Part shown: positions 1-7,492 of the stretch, in pieces
Layout: each line of letters begins with the position of its first letter
Position numbering within the stretch: position 1 is the stretch's first letter
Assembly (NCBI GenBank): GCA_002342785.1
Contig: DDQV01000159.1
Location: 1-25,658 of the forward strand
Direction: 5' to 3'
Source of the DNA: Fusobacteriaceae bacterium UBA2433
GTDB lineage: Bacteria; Fusobacteriota; Fusobacteriia; Fusobacteriales; Fusobacteriaceae
DNA length: 25,658 nt
Notes under the pieces: model-generated
Told to the model about the DNA's origin: nothing
What the model saw: the letters and a program-made list of their open reading frames with translations, nothing else
Database searches by the model: none
Position numbers and translations under genes: made by a program

Positions 1-48
1 AAAAATAACAGGAAGAAAAGTTAATTGACTTTTCTTCCTGTTATTTTT
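1..48 (-). terminator. Intrinsic terminator of the LysE-family gene
   Basis: Positions 1-20 and 29-48 form a perfect 20-bp inverted repeat around an 8-nt loop (21-28). It begins 3 bases beyond the stop codon of the minus-strand exporter. Read on the minus strand the hairpin ends in a U run. The plus strand also has a T run (42-50), so it could stop transcription arriving from either side. Confidence 0.85.
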
Positions 49-50
49 TT

Positions 51-686
51 CTATATTAATAAATTATTATCTATTGCAAAGAAAACTAGTTTACTTGCAA
101 TTCTAATCATAACCAAACCTATAACTATATCTAAAATTTTCCAAGTAATTTCTTTTTTAAATATAGGAATAAGGATTCGTGCTCCATAAGCTAAACCAAA
201 GAACCAAATAAATGATGCTGAACAGGCCCCAATAATAAAATCAATCTGTTGATGGTTAGCAAATTTTGATCCAATACTTCCTATTAAAATAACAGTATCT
301 AAATATACATGAGGATTTAATAGAGTTAAAGCTAATATAGTAACTATTGTTTTTTTCAATGAATCGTTAGTTTTATCATTTTCAACATCAAGAATTTCAT
401 TACTTTTAATAGCTTTTATAATAGAAGAAACACCATAATAAGTAAGAAATAAAATCCCAAAACTTGTAGAAAGAAGCATCAAAGTCTTATTTCCATCTAT
501 TATAGAACTCAAACCTAGAGTTCCTGCTGTGATAAGTATCATATCTAAGAATGAGCAGAGCAATGCAGTTACAAATACATGTTTTTTTAATATCCCATTT
601 TTTAAAACGTAACTATTTTGTGCTCCTATAGCTATAATTAAACTAATTCCAACTCCAAACCCCTGTGTAACTACCGATAAATTCAT
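51..686 (-). CDS. LysE/ArgO-family amino-acid exporter
   Basis: This 211-aa integral membrane protein probably exports a basic amino acid (lysine or arginine) through the inner membrane. About six hydrophobic segments span most of its length. Two hallmarks place it with LysE/ArgO rather than the RhtB branch: GAQNSYVLKNGI at residues 21-32 and a LNPHVYLDT motif near residue 122. Its length matches the family (about 200-235 aa). ATG at 684-686 follows an AGGAGGA site. The gene stands alone, divergent from the valS leader, and ends at a strong hairpin. No LysG/ArgP-type regulator lies next to it here. The exact substrate cannot be read from the sequence. Confidence 0.88.
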   Translation of the reverse strand: MNLSVVTQGFGVGISLIIAIGAQNSYVLKNGILKKHVFVTALLCSFLDMILITAGTLGLSSIIDGNKTLMLLSTSFGILFLTYYGVSSIIKAIKSNEILDVENDKTNDSLKKTIVTILALTLLNPHVYLDTVILIGSIGSKFANHQQIDFIIGACSASFIWFFGLAYGARILIPIFKKEITWKILDIVIGLVMIRIASKLVFFAIDNNLLI

Positions 687-732
687 TTATACTCCTCCTA
701 AAAAATAATTGTTATAATTATGTATATAAGTT

Positions 733-764
733 ATTATAGACTATAACGTATGGGTACAGGTCAA
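733..764 (-). promoter_or_regulatory. Candidate promoter and palindromic operator of the exporter gene
   Basis: On the minus strand a TATAAT (733-738) lies about 50 bp before the exporter ATG. The only -35-like hexamer, TTGACC (759-764), is 20 bp away, which is too far for a classic promoter. An odd 13-bp palindrome, TTATAG-A-CTATAA (734-746), overlaps the -10. It could be a regulator site, but in AT-rich DNA it may be chance. Confidence 0.3.
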
Positions 765-828
765 TTTTTTTTAAATTTTTTTAAAATCAAGTATAAAGTA
801 AAATCCAATTTCAACTTAACTTTTAAAA

Positions 829-857
829 TTGACAAAAATTAAAAAAAATGATATTAT
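829..857 (+). promoter_or_regulatory. valS leader promoter
   Basis: A consensus TTGACA (829-834) is followed after exactly 17 bp by TATTAT (852-857). The predicted transcript starts near 864 and has a leader of about 195 nt before valS. Confidence 0.8.
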
Positions 858-889
858 TTATAGATAAATTTAGAGGGAGGAACTTATTT

Positions 890-940
890 ATGGAAAGAGT
901 AGAAGTCAAAGTTAATCACATTTTAATCAAATTGATATAG
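890..940 (+). CDS. Putative leader peptide of valS, Val/Ile/Leu-rich (16 codons)
   Basis: ATG at 890-892 follows a strong GAGGGAGGA site (873-881) and opens a 16-codon frame ending in TAG at 938-940. The peptide reads MERVEVKVNHILIKLI. Eight of 16 residues are branched-chain amino acids: Val at codons 4, 6 and 8 (GTA, GTC, GTT), Ile at 11, 13 and 16, Leu at 12 and 15. It lies between a consensus promoter and an intrinsic terminator, directly before valyl-tRNA synthetase. That is how amino-acid-sensing leader peptides are arranged (compare the ilv leaders of enteric bacteria). Its likely job is cis-regulatory: ribosomes pause at Val codons when charged tRNA-Val is scarce. Translation is inferred from the ribosome site and context only. 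Confidence 0.7.
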   Translation: MERVEVKVNHILIKLI

Positions 941-943
941 GTG

Positions 944-1004
944 ATAGCTATGGTTTTAAATTTTTATAAACCCTTGAATAATATAAAGAGATTAAGGTAG
1001 CTAT
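944..1004 (+). promoter_or_regulatory. Predicted antiterminator of the valS leader
   Basis: ATAGCTAT (944-951), starting 3 nt after the leader stop codon, can pair with GTAGCTAT (997-1004), the 5' arm of the terminator, through seven Watson-Crick pairs and one G-U. A GGTTT/AAACC hairpin (952-956 with 968-972) sits directly inside and could stack on it. This pairing excludes the terminator. A ribosome at the stop codon would cover 944-951, whereas one stalled at the Val codons (899-913) would leave it free. Confidence 0.6.
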
Positions 1005-1033
1005 TTTTTAATAAGATAGCTACTATTTTTTTT
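996..1033 (+). terminator. Attenuator terminator before valS
   Basis: GTAGCTAT (997-1004) pairs perfectly with ATAGCTAC (1016-1023). A G-U pair outside (996/1024) and three more pairs inside (1005-1007 with 1013-1015) extend the stem. An uninterrupted run of 8 T follows (1026-1033). It is an intrinsic terminator 25 bp before the valS start, so it can only be regulatory. Confidence 0.8.
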
Positions 1034-1058
1034 GTAAAATAAACTTAGGAGGTCAATT

Positions 1059-3707
1059 ATGACGGAATTAGACAAAATATATTCTCCCACGGAGATAGAA
1101 AACAAATGGTATAAAACATGGGAAGAAAATAAATATTTTAGAGCAACAATGGATGATGAAAAACCAAACTATATGATAGTTATGCCTCCACCAAATGTTA
1201 CAGGTGTACTTCATATGGGACATGTTTTAAATAATAGTATCCAAGATACCATTATTAGATGGAAAAGAATGAGTGGATATAATACTCTTTGGATGCCAGG
1301 AACAGATCATGCAGGAATAGCCACTCAAAATAGAGTAGAAAGAAAATTAGCAGAAGATAACTTAACAAGGGATGATCTTGGTAGAGACAAGTTTATAAAA
1401 AAAGTTTGGGAATGGAAAGATGAATATGGTGGAATAATAACAACTCAACTTAGAAGATTAGGAGCATCTCTAGATTGGGAAAAAGAAAGATTTACAATGG
1501 ATCAAGGTTGTTCTGATTCTGTAAAAGATATATTTGTAAAATTATATAATGACGGATTGATCTATCAAGGTGAATATATGGTAAATTGGTGTCCACAATG
1601 TGGAACCGCCTTAGCAGATGATGAAGTAGAACACAGTGAACACAAGGGTCATATGTGGCATATAAAATATCCTGTTAAAGATTCAGATATTGAATTTATA
1701 GTAGCAACTACTAGACCAGAAACAATGATAGGAGATACTGGAGTAGCAGTTAATCCTAACGATGATAGATATAAAGACTTAATAGGAAAAACAGTAATCC
1801 TTCCACTTACAAGAAGAGAAGTTCCTATTATTGCTGATGATTATGTGGATATGGAATTTGGAACTGGTGTAGTAAAGATGACTCCAGCTCATGACCCCAA
1901 TGACTTTGAGATTGGAAAAAGACATAACTTAGAAATTATGAATATATTTACTCCAGAGGCTAAGATGAACGCTCTTACTGGAAAATATGAAGGAATGACC
2001 CGTGAAGAAGCAAGAGTTGCTGTAGTTGCTGACTTAGAAGAGCAAGGATTCATGGAAAAAATAGAAAATTATGACAATAAAGTTGGTGGATGCTATAGAT
2101 GTAATACAAATATAGAATCTAGAATATCTAATCAATGGTTTGTTAAGATGGAATCACTAGCAAAAGACGCACTAGAAGTAGTTTATAATGGTGACGTTAA
2201 GATCATGCCAAAAAGATGGGAAAAAGTTTACTATAACTGGTTAGAAAATATAAGAGATTGGTGTATCTCTAGACAAATCTGGTGGGGACATAGAATACCT
2301 GCATATTACGGACCAGACAATCATCTATTCGTAGCAAAATCAGATGAGGATGCAGATGCTCAAGCTCTTGCATTCTACGGAAAAAAAGTTGATCTAGTTC
2401 AAGAAACAGATGTTTTAGATACATGGTTTTCATCTGCTCTATGGCCTTTTTCAACATTAGGATTACCAGAAAGTAAGGAACTAGAAAGATTTTATCCAAC
2501 TAATACTCTAGTTACAGGAGCAGATATATTATTTTTCTGGGTAGCTAGAATGGTAATGGTAGGAATGTATGAGATGAAGGAGATCCCATTTGAACATGTA
2601 TTCTTACATGGAATTGTTAGAGATGAACGAGGAAGAAAGATGTCTAAGTCACTTGGAAACTCTCCCGATACTTTAGAATTAATAGATAGATATGGTGCAG
2701 ATGCAATTAGATTTACTATGATTTACAACACATCTAAGGGACAAGACGTACATTTTTCTGAGAAATTAATTGAGATGGGAAGAAATTTTTCAAATAAAAT
2801 TTGGAATGTGTCTAGATTTGTACTTATGAACTTAGAAGATTTTGATATTAATAGTGTAAATAAAGATGAATTAGAGTTAGAATTAGTAGATAGATGGATC
2901 TTTTCTAAATTAAACAAAGCTTCTAAAAAAGTAAATGAAAATTTAGAGAGTTTTACATTAGATGAAGCTGCTAAGGGGGCATATGAATTCTTAAGAGGAG
3001 ATTTCTGCGACTGGTATGTTGAGATGGCTAAGACTAGACTTTATAACAGTGAAGATGAAAAATCTAAAAGAACTGCCCAATATGTATTATGGACAGTATT
3101 AGAAGAAGGTCTTAGATTATTACATCCATTTATGCCATTTATTTCAGAGGAAATTTGGCAAAAATTAGGAGCTCAAGGTGAAACAATTATGCTTGAGACA
3201 TTCCCTACTTGTAATGAAACTTTAGTAGATGAAGAGGTAGAAAGATCTTTTGAATATTTACAGTCAGTAGTTTCAGCTCTTAGAAATATAAGAGCTGAGA
3301 TAAATATATCTCCTGCAAAAGAAGTAAAAGCAATCTTAAAAACTACCAATGAATCAGAATTAAAAACTTTAGAAAATAACAAAACATTCCTAACTAAATT
3401 AGCTAAATTAGAAACTTTAGAATTTGGAGATGTTAAAAAACCTACAGGTGCAGGATTTAGAGTAGTAAAAGACTCTGAATTATATGTACCATTAGCAGGA
3501 TTGTTAGATCCTGAAGTTGAGATCAAAAAAATAGAGGCACAGATGGTTAAGATAGAAAAAGACCTAGCTAAAGTAAATGGTAAATTATCTAATGAAAAAT
3601 TTACTTCTAAAGCTCCTGAACACATCTTAGAAAGAGAAAGAAAGATACAAAAAGAATATCAAGATAAATTAGATAAATTAGTTGAAAATTTAAAAGCATT
3701 TAAATAA
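1059..3707 (+). CDS. valS: Valyl-tRNA synthetase
   Basis: This cytoplasmic class I aminoacyl-tRNA synthetase of 882 aa joins valine to tRNA-Val. HMGH (residues 52-55) and KMSKS (527-531) form the ATP site. The CP1 editing domain carries TTRPET (217-222) and AHD (277-279), so Thr222 and Asp279 fall at the positions used for editing in E. coli ValS. Cys pairs near residues 178-181 (CPQC) and in a later CYRC look like zinc-knuckle ligands. Residues 817-882 form the charged C-terminal coiled coil typical of ValS. ATG at 1059 follows TAGGAGGT with 6-nt spacing. Expression is probably set by the leader-peptide attenuator directly upstream. A terminator follows, so the gene appears monocistronic. 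Confidence 0.98.
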   Translation: MTELDKIYSPTEIENKWYKTWEENKYFRATMDDEKPNYMIVMPPPNVTGVLHMGHVLNNSIQDTIIRWKRMSGYNTLWMPGTDHAGIATQNRVERKLAEDNLTRDDLGRDKFIKKVWEWKDEYGGIITTQLRRLGASLDWEKERFTMDQGCSDSVKDIFVKLYNDGLIYQGEYMVNWCPQCGTALADDEVEHSEHKGHMWHIKYPVKDSDIEFIVATTRPETMIGDTGVAVNPNDDRYKDLIGKTVILPLTRREVPIIADDYVDMEFGTGVVKMTPAHDPNDFEIGKRHNLEIMNIFTPEAKMNALTGKYEGMTREEARVAVVADLEEQGFMEKIENYDNKVGGCYRCNTNIESRISNQWFVKMESLAKDALEVVYNGDVKIMPKRWEKVYYNWLENIRDWCISRQIWWGHRIPAYYGPDNHLFVAKSDEDADAQALAFYGKKVDLVQETDVLDTWFSSALWPFSTLGLPESKELERFYPTNTLVTGADILFFWVARMVMVGMYEMKEIPFEHVFLHGIVRDERGRKMSKSLGNSPDTLELIDRYGADAIRFTMIYNTSKGQDVHFSEKLIEMGRNFSNKIWNVSRFVLMNLEDFDINSVNKDELELELVDRWIFSKLNKASKKVNENLESFTLDEAAKGAYEFLRGDFCDWYVEMAKTRLYNSEDEKSKRTAQYVLWTVLEEGLRLLHPFMPFISEEIWQKLGAQGETIMLETFPTCNETLVDEEVERSFEYLQSVVSALRNIRAEINISPAKEVKAILKTTNESELKTLENNKTFLTKLAKLETLEFGDVKKPTGAGFRVVKDSELYVPLAGLLDPEVEIKKIEAQMVKIEKDLAKVNGKLSNEKFTSKAPEHILERERKIQKEYQDKLDKLVENLKAFK

Positions 3708-3712
3708 AAACT

Positions 3713-3741
3713 CAAGGAATCCATTTGGGTTCCTTGTTTTT
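3713..3741 (+). terminator. Intrinsic terminator of valS
   Basis: A 10-bp stem (3713-3722 with 3727-3736, one G-U pair) closes an ATTT loop and is followed by five T. It starts 6 bp after the valS stop. Confidence 0.85.
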
Positions 3742-3785
3742 ATAATAAAAAATAGTTAAAGTAAAGATCCATAGGAGGAGATATT

Positions 3786-4571
3786 TTGATAAGATTAATC
3801 GCAGTAGATATGGATGGTACTTTATTAGATAATAATCACAAGATCAATCCTGAATTTTGGGAAATTTTTAAAAAACTTAAAGCAAAAAATATTATCTTTA
3901 CTTGTGCTAGTGGAAGACAATATTATAGTTTAATTAAAACTTTTGATAGTATAAAAGATGATATCTATTTTATTGCAGAAAATGGAGGGTTTGTAGCTTC
4001 TCAAGATAAAATTTTACATATAAACACTTTAGAAAGAAAAAGAACTTTTGAATTTATAGATATTGCAAGAAAAATAGATAGTGTAAATATTGTCTTATGT
4101 GGTAAAAATAGTGCGTATGTAGAATCAAATGATCCTAAATTTCTAGATGAAGTTAAGCCATATTATGAAAAACTTGAGATAGTAAACTCTTTAGAAGAAG
4201 TGGAAGATGATTTTTTAAAGATTGCCCTCTGTGATTTTAAAAATTCAGAAAAAAATAGTTATAAAATTTTTAAAAAATTTGAAGATGAATATAAGATTAC
4301 AGTCTCTGGTAAACTATGGTTAGATATCTCTAACATAGATACAAATAAGGGAACTGCTATGAAAAAATTACAAGAAATTTTAGGAATAACTTATGATGAA
4401 ACTTTAGTTTTTGGAGATTATTTAAATGATATAGAACTATTAGAAAGTGGGTATCATAGTTACGCTATGGAAAATGCTCATCCTAAACTTAAAGAAGTTG
4501 CTAGAAATATAGCAAAAAGTAATGAGGAAAATGGAGTTGTTGAAAAAATAAAAGAATTATTTAAATTTTAA
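3786..4571 (+). CDS. Cof-type HAD-IIB family phosphatase
   Basis: A 261-aa soluble HAD hydrolase of the Cof/YbiV type, which typically dephosphorylates sugar phosphates or related small metabolites using Mg2+. All four HAD motifs are visible: DMDGT with nucleophile Asp8 and acid/base Asp10, Ser42 in TCASGR, Lys188 in NKG, and GDYLND at 210-215. The segment between motifs II and III is the size of a type IIB cap. The start is TTG at 3786, chosen because AGGAGGAG lies just before it and the protein then begins right at the first beta strand. It follows the valS terminator; no clear promoter of its own was found. The physiological substrate is unknown. Confidence 0.88.
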   Translation: MIRLIAVDMDGTLLDNNHKINPEFWEIFKKLKAKNIIFTCASGRQYYSLIKTFDSIKDDIYFIAENGGFVASQDKILHINTLERKRTFEFIDIARKIDSVNIVLCGKNSAYVESNDPKFLDEVKPYYEKLEIVNSLEEVEDDFLKIALCDFKNSEKNSYKIFKKFEDEYKITVSGKLWLDISNIDTNKGTAMKKLQEILGITYDETLVFGDYLNDIELLESGYHSYAMENAHPKLKEVARNIAKSNEENGVVEKIKELFKF

Positions 4572-4598
4572 AATTTTTTAGAAGGAATTTTATTTTTC

Positions 4599-4627
4599 TT
4601 GAAAACTTTATAAAGTTATAGTATTAT
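4599..4627 (+). promoter_or_regulatory. gloA promoter
   Basis: TTGAAA (4599-4604), 17 bp, TATTAT (4622-4627). The predicted start lies near 4634, about 30 nt before the gloA ATG. Confidence 0.7.
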
Positions 4628-4665
4628 TTTAAATGAAAGAAAATTAATTAATTGGAGGAAAATAA

Positions 4666-5046
4666 ATGAATTATAAATTAGTACATGCATGTATTAGAGT
4701 GATGGATTTAGAAAAATCGTTAAAATTTTATAAAGAAGCTCTCTCTTTAAAAGAAACAAGAAGAAAAGATTATCCTGATCATAAATTTACTTTGGTATAT
4801 CTAAGTGATGAAGATGAAAATTTTGAAATAGAATTAACTTACAATTATAATCCTGAAAACCCTTATGAAATTGGTGATGGATTTAGTCATTTTGCATTAA
4901 CTGTTATGGATTTAGAAAAATCTCATGAATTTCATAAAAATATGGGACTCGAAGTAACTGATTTGAAAGGTTTACCAGGACAAAAACCTAGATATTATTT
5001 CGTTACCGATCCCGATGGATATAAGATGGAAATTATTAGAGGATAA
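4666..5046 (+). CDS. gloA: Glyoxalase I (lactoylglutathione lyase family)
   Basis: A 126-aa vicinal-oxygen-chelate protein that isomerises the hemithioacetal of methylglyoxal, the first step in clearing that toxic by-product of glycolysis. Two beta-alpha-beta-beta-beta repeats are visible, beginning near residues 3 and 73. The four metal ligands are present at His7, Glu56, His75 and Glu122, nearly matching E. coli GlxI (His5, Glu56, His74, Glu122). The short E. coli-like length suggests the Ni/Co-type enzyme rather than the longer Zn type. ATG 4666 follows TTGGAGGA. It has its own promoter and terminator. Whether this organism uses glutathione or another thiol cannot be seen here. Confidence 0.92.
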   Translation: MNYKLVHACIRVMDLEKSLKFYKEALSLKETRRKDYPDHKFTLVYLSDEDENFEIELTYNYNPENPYEIGDGFSHFALTVMDLEKSHEFHKNMGLEVTDLKGLPGQKPRYYFVTDPDGYKMEIIRG

Positions 5047-5049
5047 GTA

Positions 5050-5088
5050 AATAAGGAGAAGCTAATAATAGCTCCTCCTTATTTTTTT
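5050..5088 (+). terminator. Intrinsic terminator of gloA
   Basis: AATAAGGAG (5050-5058) pairs with CTCCTTATT (5075-5083). An inner AGCTA/TAGCT stem (5060-5064 with 5069-5073) is separated from it by one A-C mismatch. Seven T follow (5082-5088). It may also help end the convergent minus-strand HAD gene. Confidence 0.85.
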
Positions 5089-5110
5089 GATTTTAAATTT
5101 TTATTAAATT

Positions 5111-5719
5111 TTAAAGTAAACCTTTTTTCGTTAGTTTTTCTCTCAATTCTCTATGATCTGGAAGATGGATTCCAGTAATTCCATACTCTTCAGCTTTTTC
5201 TATATTAACTAGTGTATCATCTATGAAAACAGTTTCTTCAGGAAGAAGGTTATATCTACTTAACAATATATCATATATTCTTGAATCAGGTTTTATAACA
5301 TTTACTCCTTCTTCATAAGAAATAACTCCTCCATCAAAATTTCTAAAAAATTCATATTTTTTAAAGAGGATCTCAAATGGAATCTTTGGAAAATTAGAAA
5401 GAATATATAACTTATAACCCTTATCCTTTATTTTTTTTACAAGGGGACTATTAAGACTAAGTTCAGTAAAAAAATGTATTCTTTCATCTAATACTTTTCT
5501 TACTTCCTTTTCTTTTATCCTTCCCTTGGCCACAATTGTCTCTATTGCTTGTTCTTCATCTATTACTCCTCTATCTAGATCTAACCATTCACTTCCTTTA
5601 AATATATCATTTAAATAAATTTTTCTGTCGTCACTATTTAATCCAAGTTCTTTTAAATAAGTTTCTGGATCAAAGTTAATAAGTACTCTTCCTAAATCAA
5701 ATATCACATTTTTTATCAT
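5111..5719 (-). CDS. HAD superfamily IA phosphatase, YihX-like
   Basis: A 202-aa cytoplasmic HAD hydrolase. Motif I reads FDLGRVL with nucleophile Asp8. The usual second Asp is Gly10, as in the YihX-like (variant 3, DxG) branch, which includes the E. coli alpha-D-glucose-1-phosphate phosphatase (199 aa). Motif II is LSN, motif III has the Lys of IKPD, and motif IV is FIDD. Residues about 17-90 form the small helical cap. An AAGGAG site precedes ATG 5717-5719. It lies 123 bp downstream of the ABC importer genes on the same strand and may be transcribed with them by readthrough. A link between an importer and a sugar-phosphate phosphatase would be sensible but is only suggested by position. Confidence 0.85.
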   Translation of the reverse strand: MIKNVIFDLGRVLINFDPETYLKELGLNSDDRKIYLNDIFKGSEWLDLDRGVIDEEQAIETIVAKGRIKEKEVRKVLDERIHFFTELSLNSPLVKKIKDKGYKLYILSNFPKIPFEILFKKYEFFRNFDGGVISYEEGVNVIKPDSRIYDILLSRYNLLPEETVFIDDTLVNIEKAEEYGITGIHLPDHRELREKLTKKGLL

Positions 5720-5765
5720 TATTTTAAAACTCCTTTTTATAAATTTTATAAAATATAAGATAATA

Positions 5766-5793
5766 GGTGGGCACTTTTAGAAAATGCTCCACC
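5766..5793 (-). terminator. Hairpin after the ABC importer operon, weak terminator
   Basis: GGTGGGCA (5766-5773) pairs with TGCTCCACC (5785-5793) apart from one bulged base, closing an 11-nt loop. On the minus strand the following sequence is U-rich but interrupted, so termination would be partial. It may instead be a processing or attenuation hairpin between the importer genes and the HAD gene. Confidence 0.35.
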
Positions 5794-5842
5794 ATATTAG
5801 TTTGATCTGTATTATATTTAATAAAGATACAACATTACACTT

Positions 5843-7492
5843 TTAAATATTAAGCTTACTCCCTCTAGAAAAAAACTTAAACACAAGGATCGAAACAATA
5901 GATATAATTGTTAGAATAGTTGAAAGGGCAGCAGCACTTCCAAAACTATCTCTAACAACTTCTGTATAGATTGCAACAGCAATGGTTCCTGTTTTTCCAG
6001 TATATAATATAATACTTGAACTGAGTTCATTAATAGTTGATATCCAACTGAGTATCAAACCAGAAAATATACCAGGACCCATCATAAGAGCAGTAACTTT
6101 AAAAAATGTTTTCATTGGTGAAACACCTAAATTAATAGAAGCTTCTTCTATACTAGGATCGATTTGATGTAGTATAGCAGTTCCTGATCTAACTGTATAT
6201 GCTAATTTTCTAACTACATAAGATACTATAAGTATAAATCCCGTACCACTAAGTAACAATGGTCTTTTATTAAAACATACTAATAGTCCTATCCCTAAAA
6301 CTGATCCTGGGATAACATATGGAAACATAATTAAAATATCAAGTATAGGAGCTAATCTATTTTTTTTCTTGAAAATAATATAGGAAAGTACAAGTCCTAA
6401 CAATAACATTATCAAGATAGATATAATCGAATATAAAAATGTATTATAGATATTAGACGAAAGTTTACTCATAATATTATAATAACTATCTAGACTGAAT
6501 CCTGAAATAAATAATGGTCCCCTAGTTTTAAGAAACGAAGTATAGATAACAACTATCTGAGGTAAAAACGCTATAAATGATACAACTCCTACAAATATAG
6601 TAGCTAAAATTCTTCCCTTAGTTTTAAGTATAGCAGTCTTCGGTGGTCTAAGAGCATTCATCTTGTAACTTTTTCTCGATATAAAATACTTTTGAATAAA
6701 AAGTACCATGGTAGAACAAGCCACAACTACAACACTTAGAGTACTTGCAACAGTAGCATCTCCACCCATTTCACTCATAAATTCATCATAGATCATAACA
6801 GGTAAAACTTTATATCCTTCACCTATTAACATAGGAGTCCCAAAGTCAGCTAGAGAAGTCATAAATACCATAAGAGCTCCAGCAGTGATAGAAGGCATAA
6901 CCAAAGGAAATGTTACAGTAAATAATCTTTGAATTCTATTCATACCTAAATTTTCAGATGCTTCCTCTAAAGAAGCATCAATACTATTTAAAGCTCCTGA
7001 AGTATAGATATATACATATGGAAAAAATTTCAAAGTAAATACAATTACTATTCCTGTAAAACCATATATAGTTGGCATGATTATTCCAAAAGGACTTAAA
7101 AGATTAGTAATCCATCCATTTCTTCCTAAAAGTAATATCCAAGAATATGCTCCGATAAATGGTGGAGACAAAAGTGAAATCATAATAACTAAATCTAAAA
7201 ATCCCTTAAAATATATATTAGTTCTACTCATAAAATAAGCTATAGGAATACCAATTAAAGTAGCAAAAAAAGTTGTAGCAAAACATACTGCTAAACTATG
7301 TTTTAATGCATTAAAATAATATGGTAGGGAAAAGAAATCTACATAATTTTCCAAAGTTAACTTCCCTGTTGTAGAACTTACAAAACTTTGACTCACTAGT
7401 GAAAATGAAGGGTAGATTAAAAATAAAAATAAAAGTGCTAAAGACACTAAGGAAACTATATTCCAGAAGTTTAAATATTTTTTTATTTTCAT
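5843..7492 (-). CDS. ABC importer fused permease (FbpB/AfuB-like)
   Basis: A 549-aa inner-membrane protein with two tandem MetI-type permease domains, each with about six membrane helices and an EAA-type loop that contacts the ATPase. The loops read EEASENLGMNRIQRLF in the first half and EEASINLGVSPMKTFF in the second. Fusion of both transmembrane domains in one chain is typical of the ferric-iron (FbpB/SfuB) and hexose-phosphate (AfuB) importers. Its ATG overlaps the ATPase stop codon by one base (TAATG at 7490-7494 on the minus strand), so the two are translationally coupled. GAGG lies just upstream. It forms the channel for the lipoprotein and ATPase encoded before it. Confidence 0.92.
   Translation of the reverse strand: MKIKKYLNFWNIVSLVSLALLFLFLIYPSFSLVSQSFVSSTTGKLTLENYVDFFSLPYYFNALKHSLAVCFATTFFATLIGIPIAYFMSRTNIYFKGFLDLVIMISLLSPPFIGAYSWILLLGRNGWITNLLSPFGIIMPTIYGFTGIVIVFTLKFFPYVYIYTSGALNSIDASLEEASENLGMNRIQRLFTVTFPLVMPSITAGALMVFMTSLADFGTPMLIGEGYKVLPVMIYDEFMSEMGGDATVASTLSVVVVACSTMVLFIQKYFISRKSYKMNALRPPKTAILKTKGRILATIFVGVVSFIAFLPQIVVIYTSFLKTRGPLFISGFSLDSYYNIMSKLSSNIYNTFLYSIISILIMLLLGLVLSYIIFKKKNRLAPILDILIMFPYVIPGSVLGIGLLVCFNKRPLLLSGTGFILIVSYVVRKLAYTVRSGTAILHQIDPSIEEASINLGVSPMKTFFKVTALMMGPGIFSGLILSWISTINELSSSIILYTGKTGTIAVAIYTEVVRDSFGSAAALSTILTIISIVSILVFKFFSRGSKLNI

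Noticed and set aside
864..1058. T-box riboswitch before valS
   Set aside because: The leader is short, lacks the conserved T-box antiterminator sequence, and contains a short translated-looking frame with Val codons; the leader-peptide mechanism explains it better.
3173..3625. 150-codon minus-strand frame inside valS
   Set aside because: It is antisense to the conserved C-terminal part of valS, with no homology features or ribosome site; a shadow frame.
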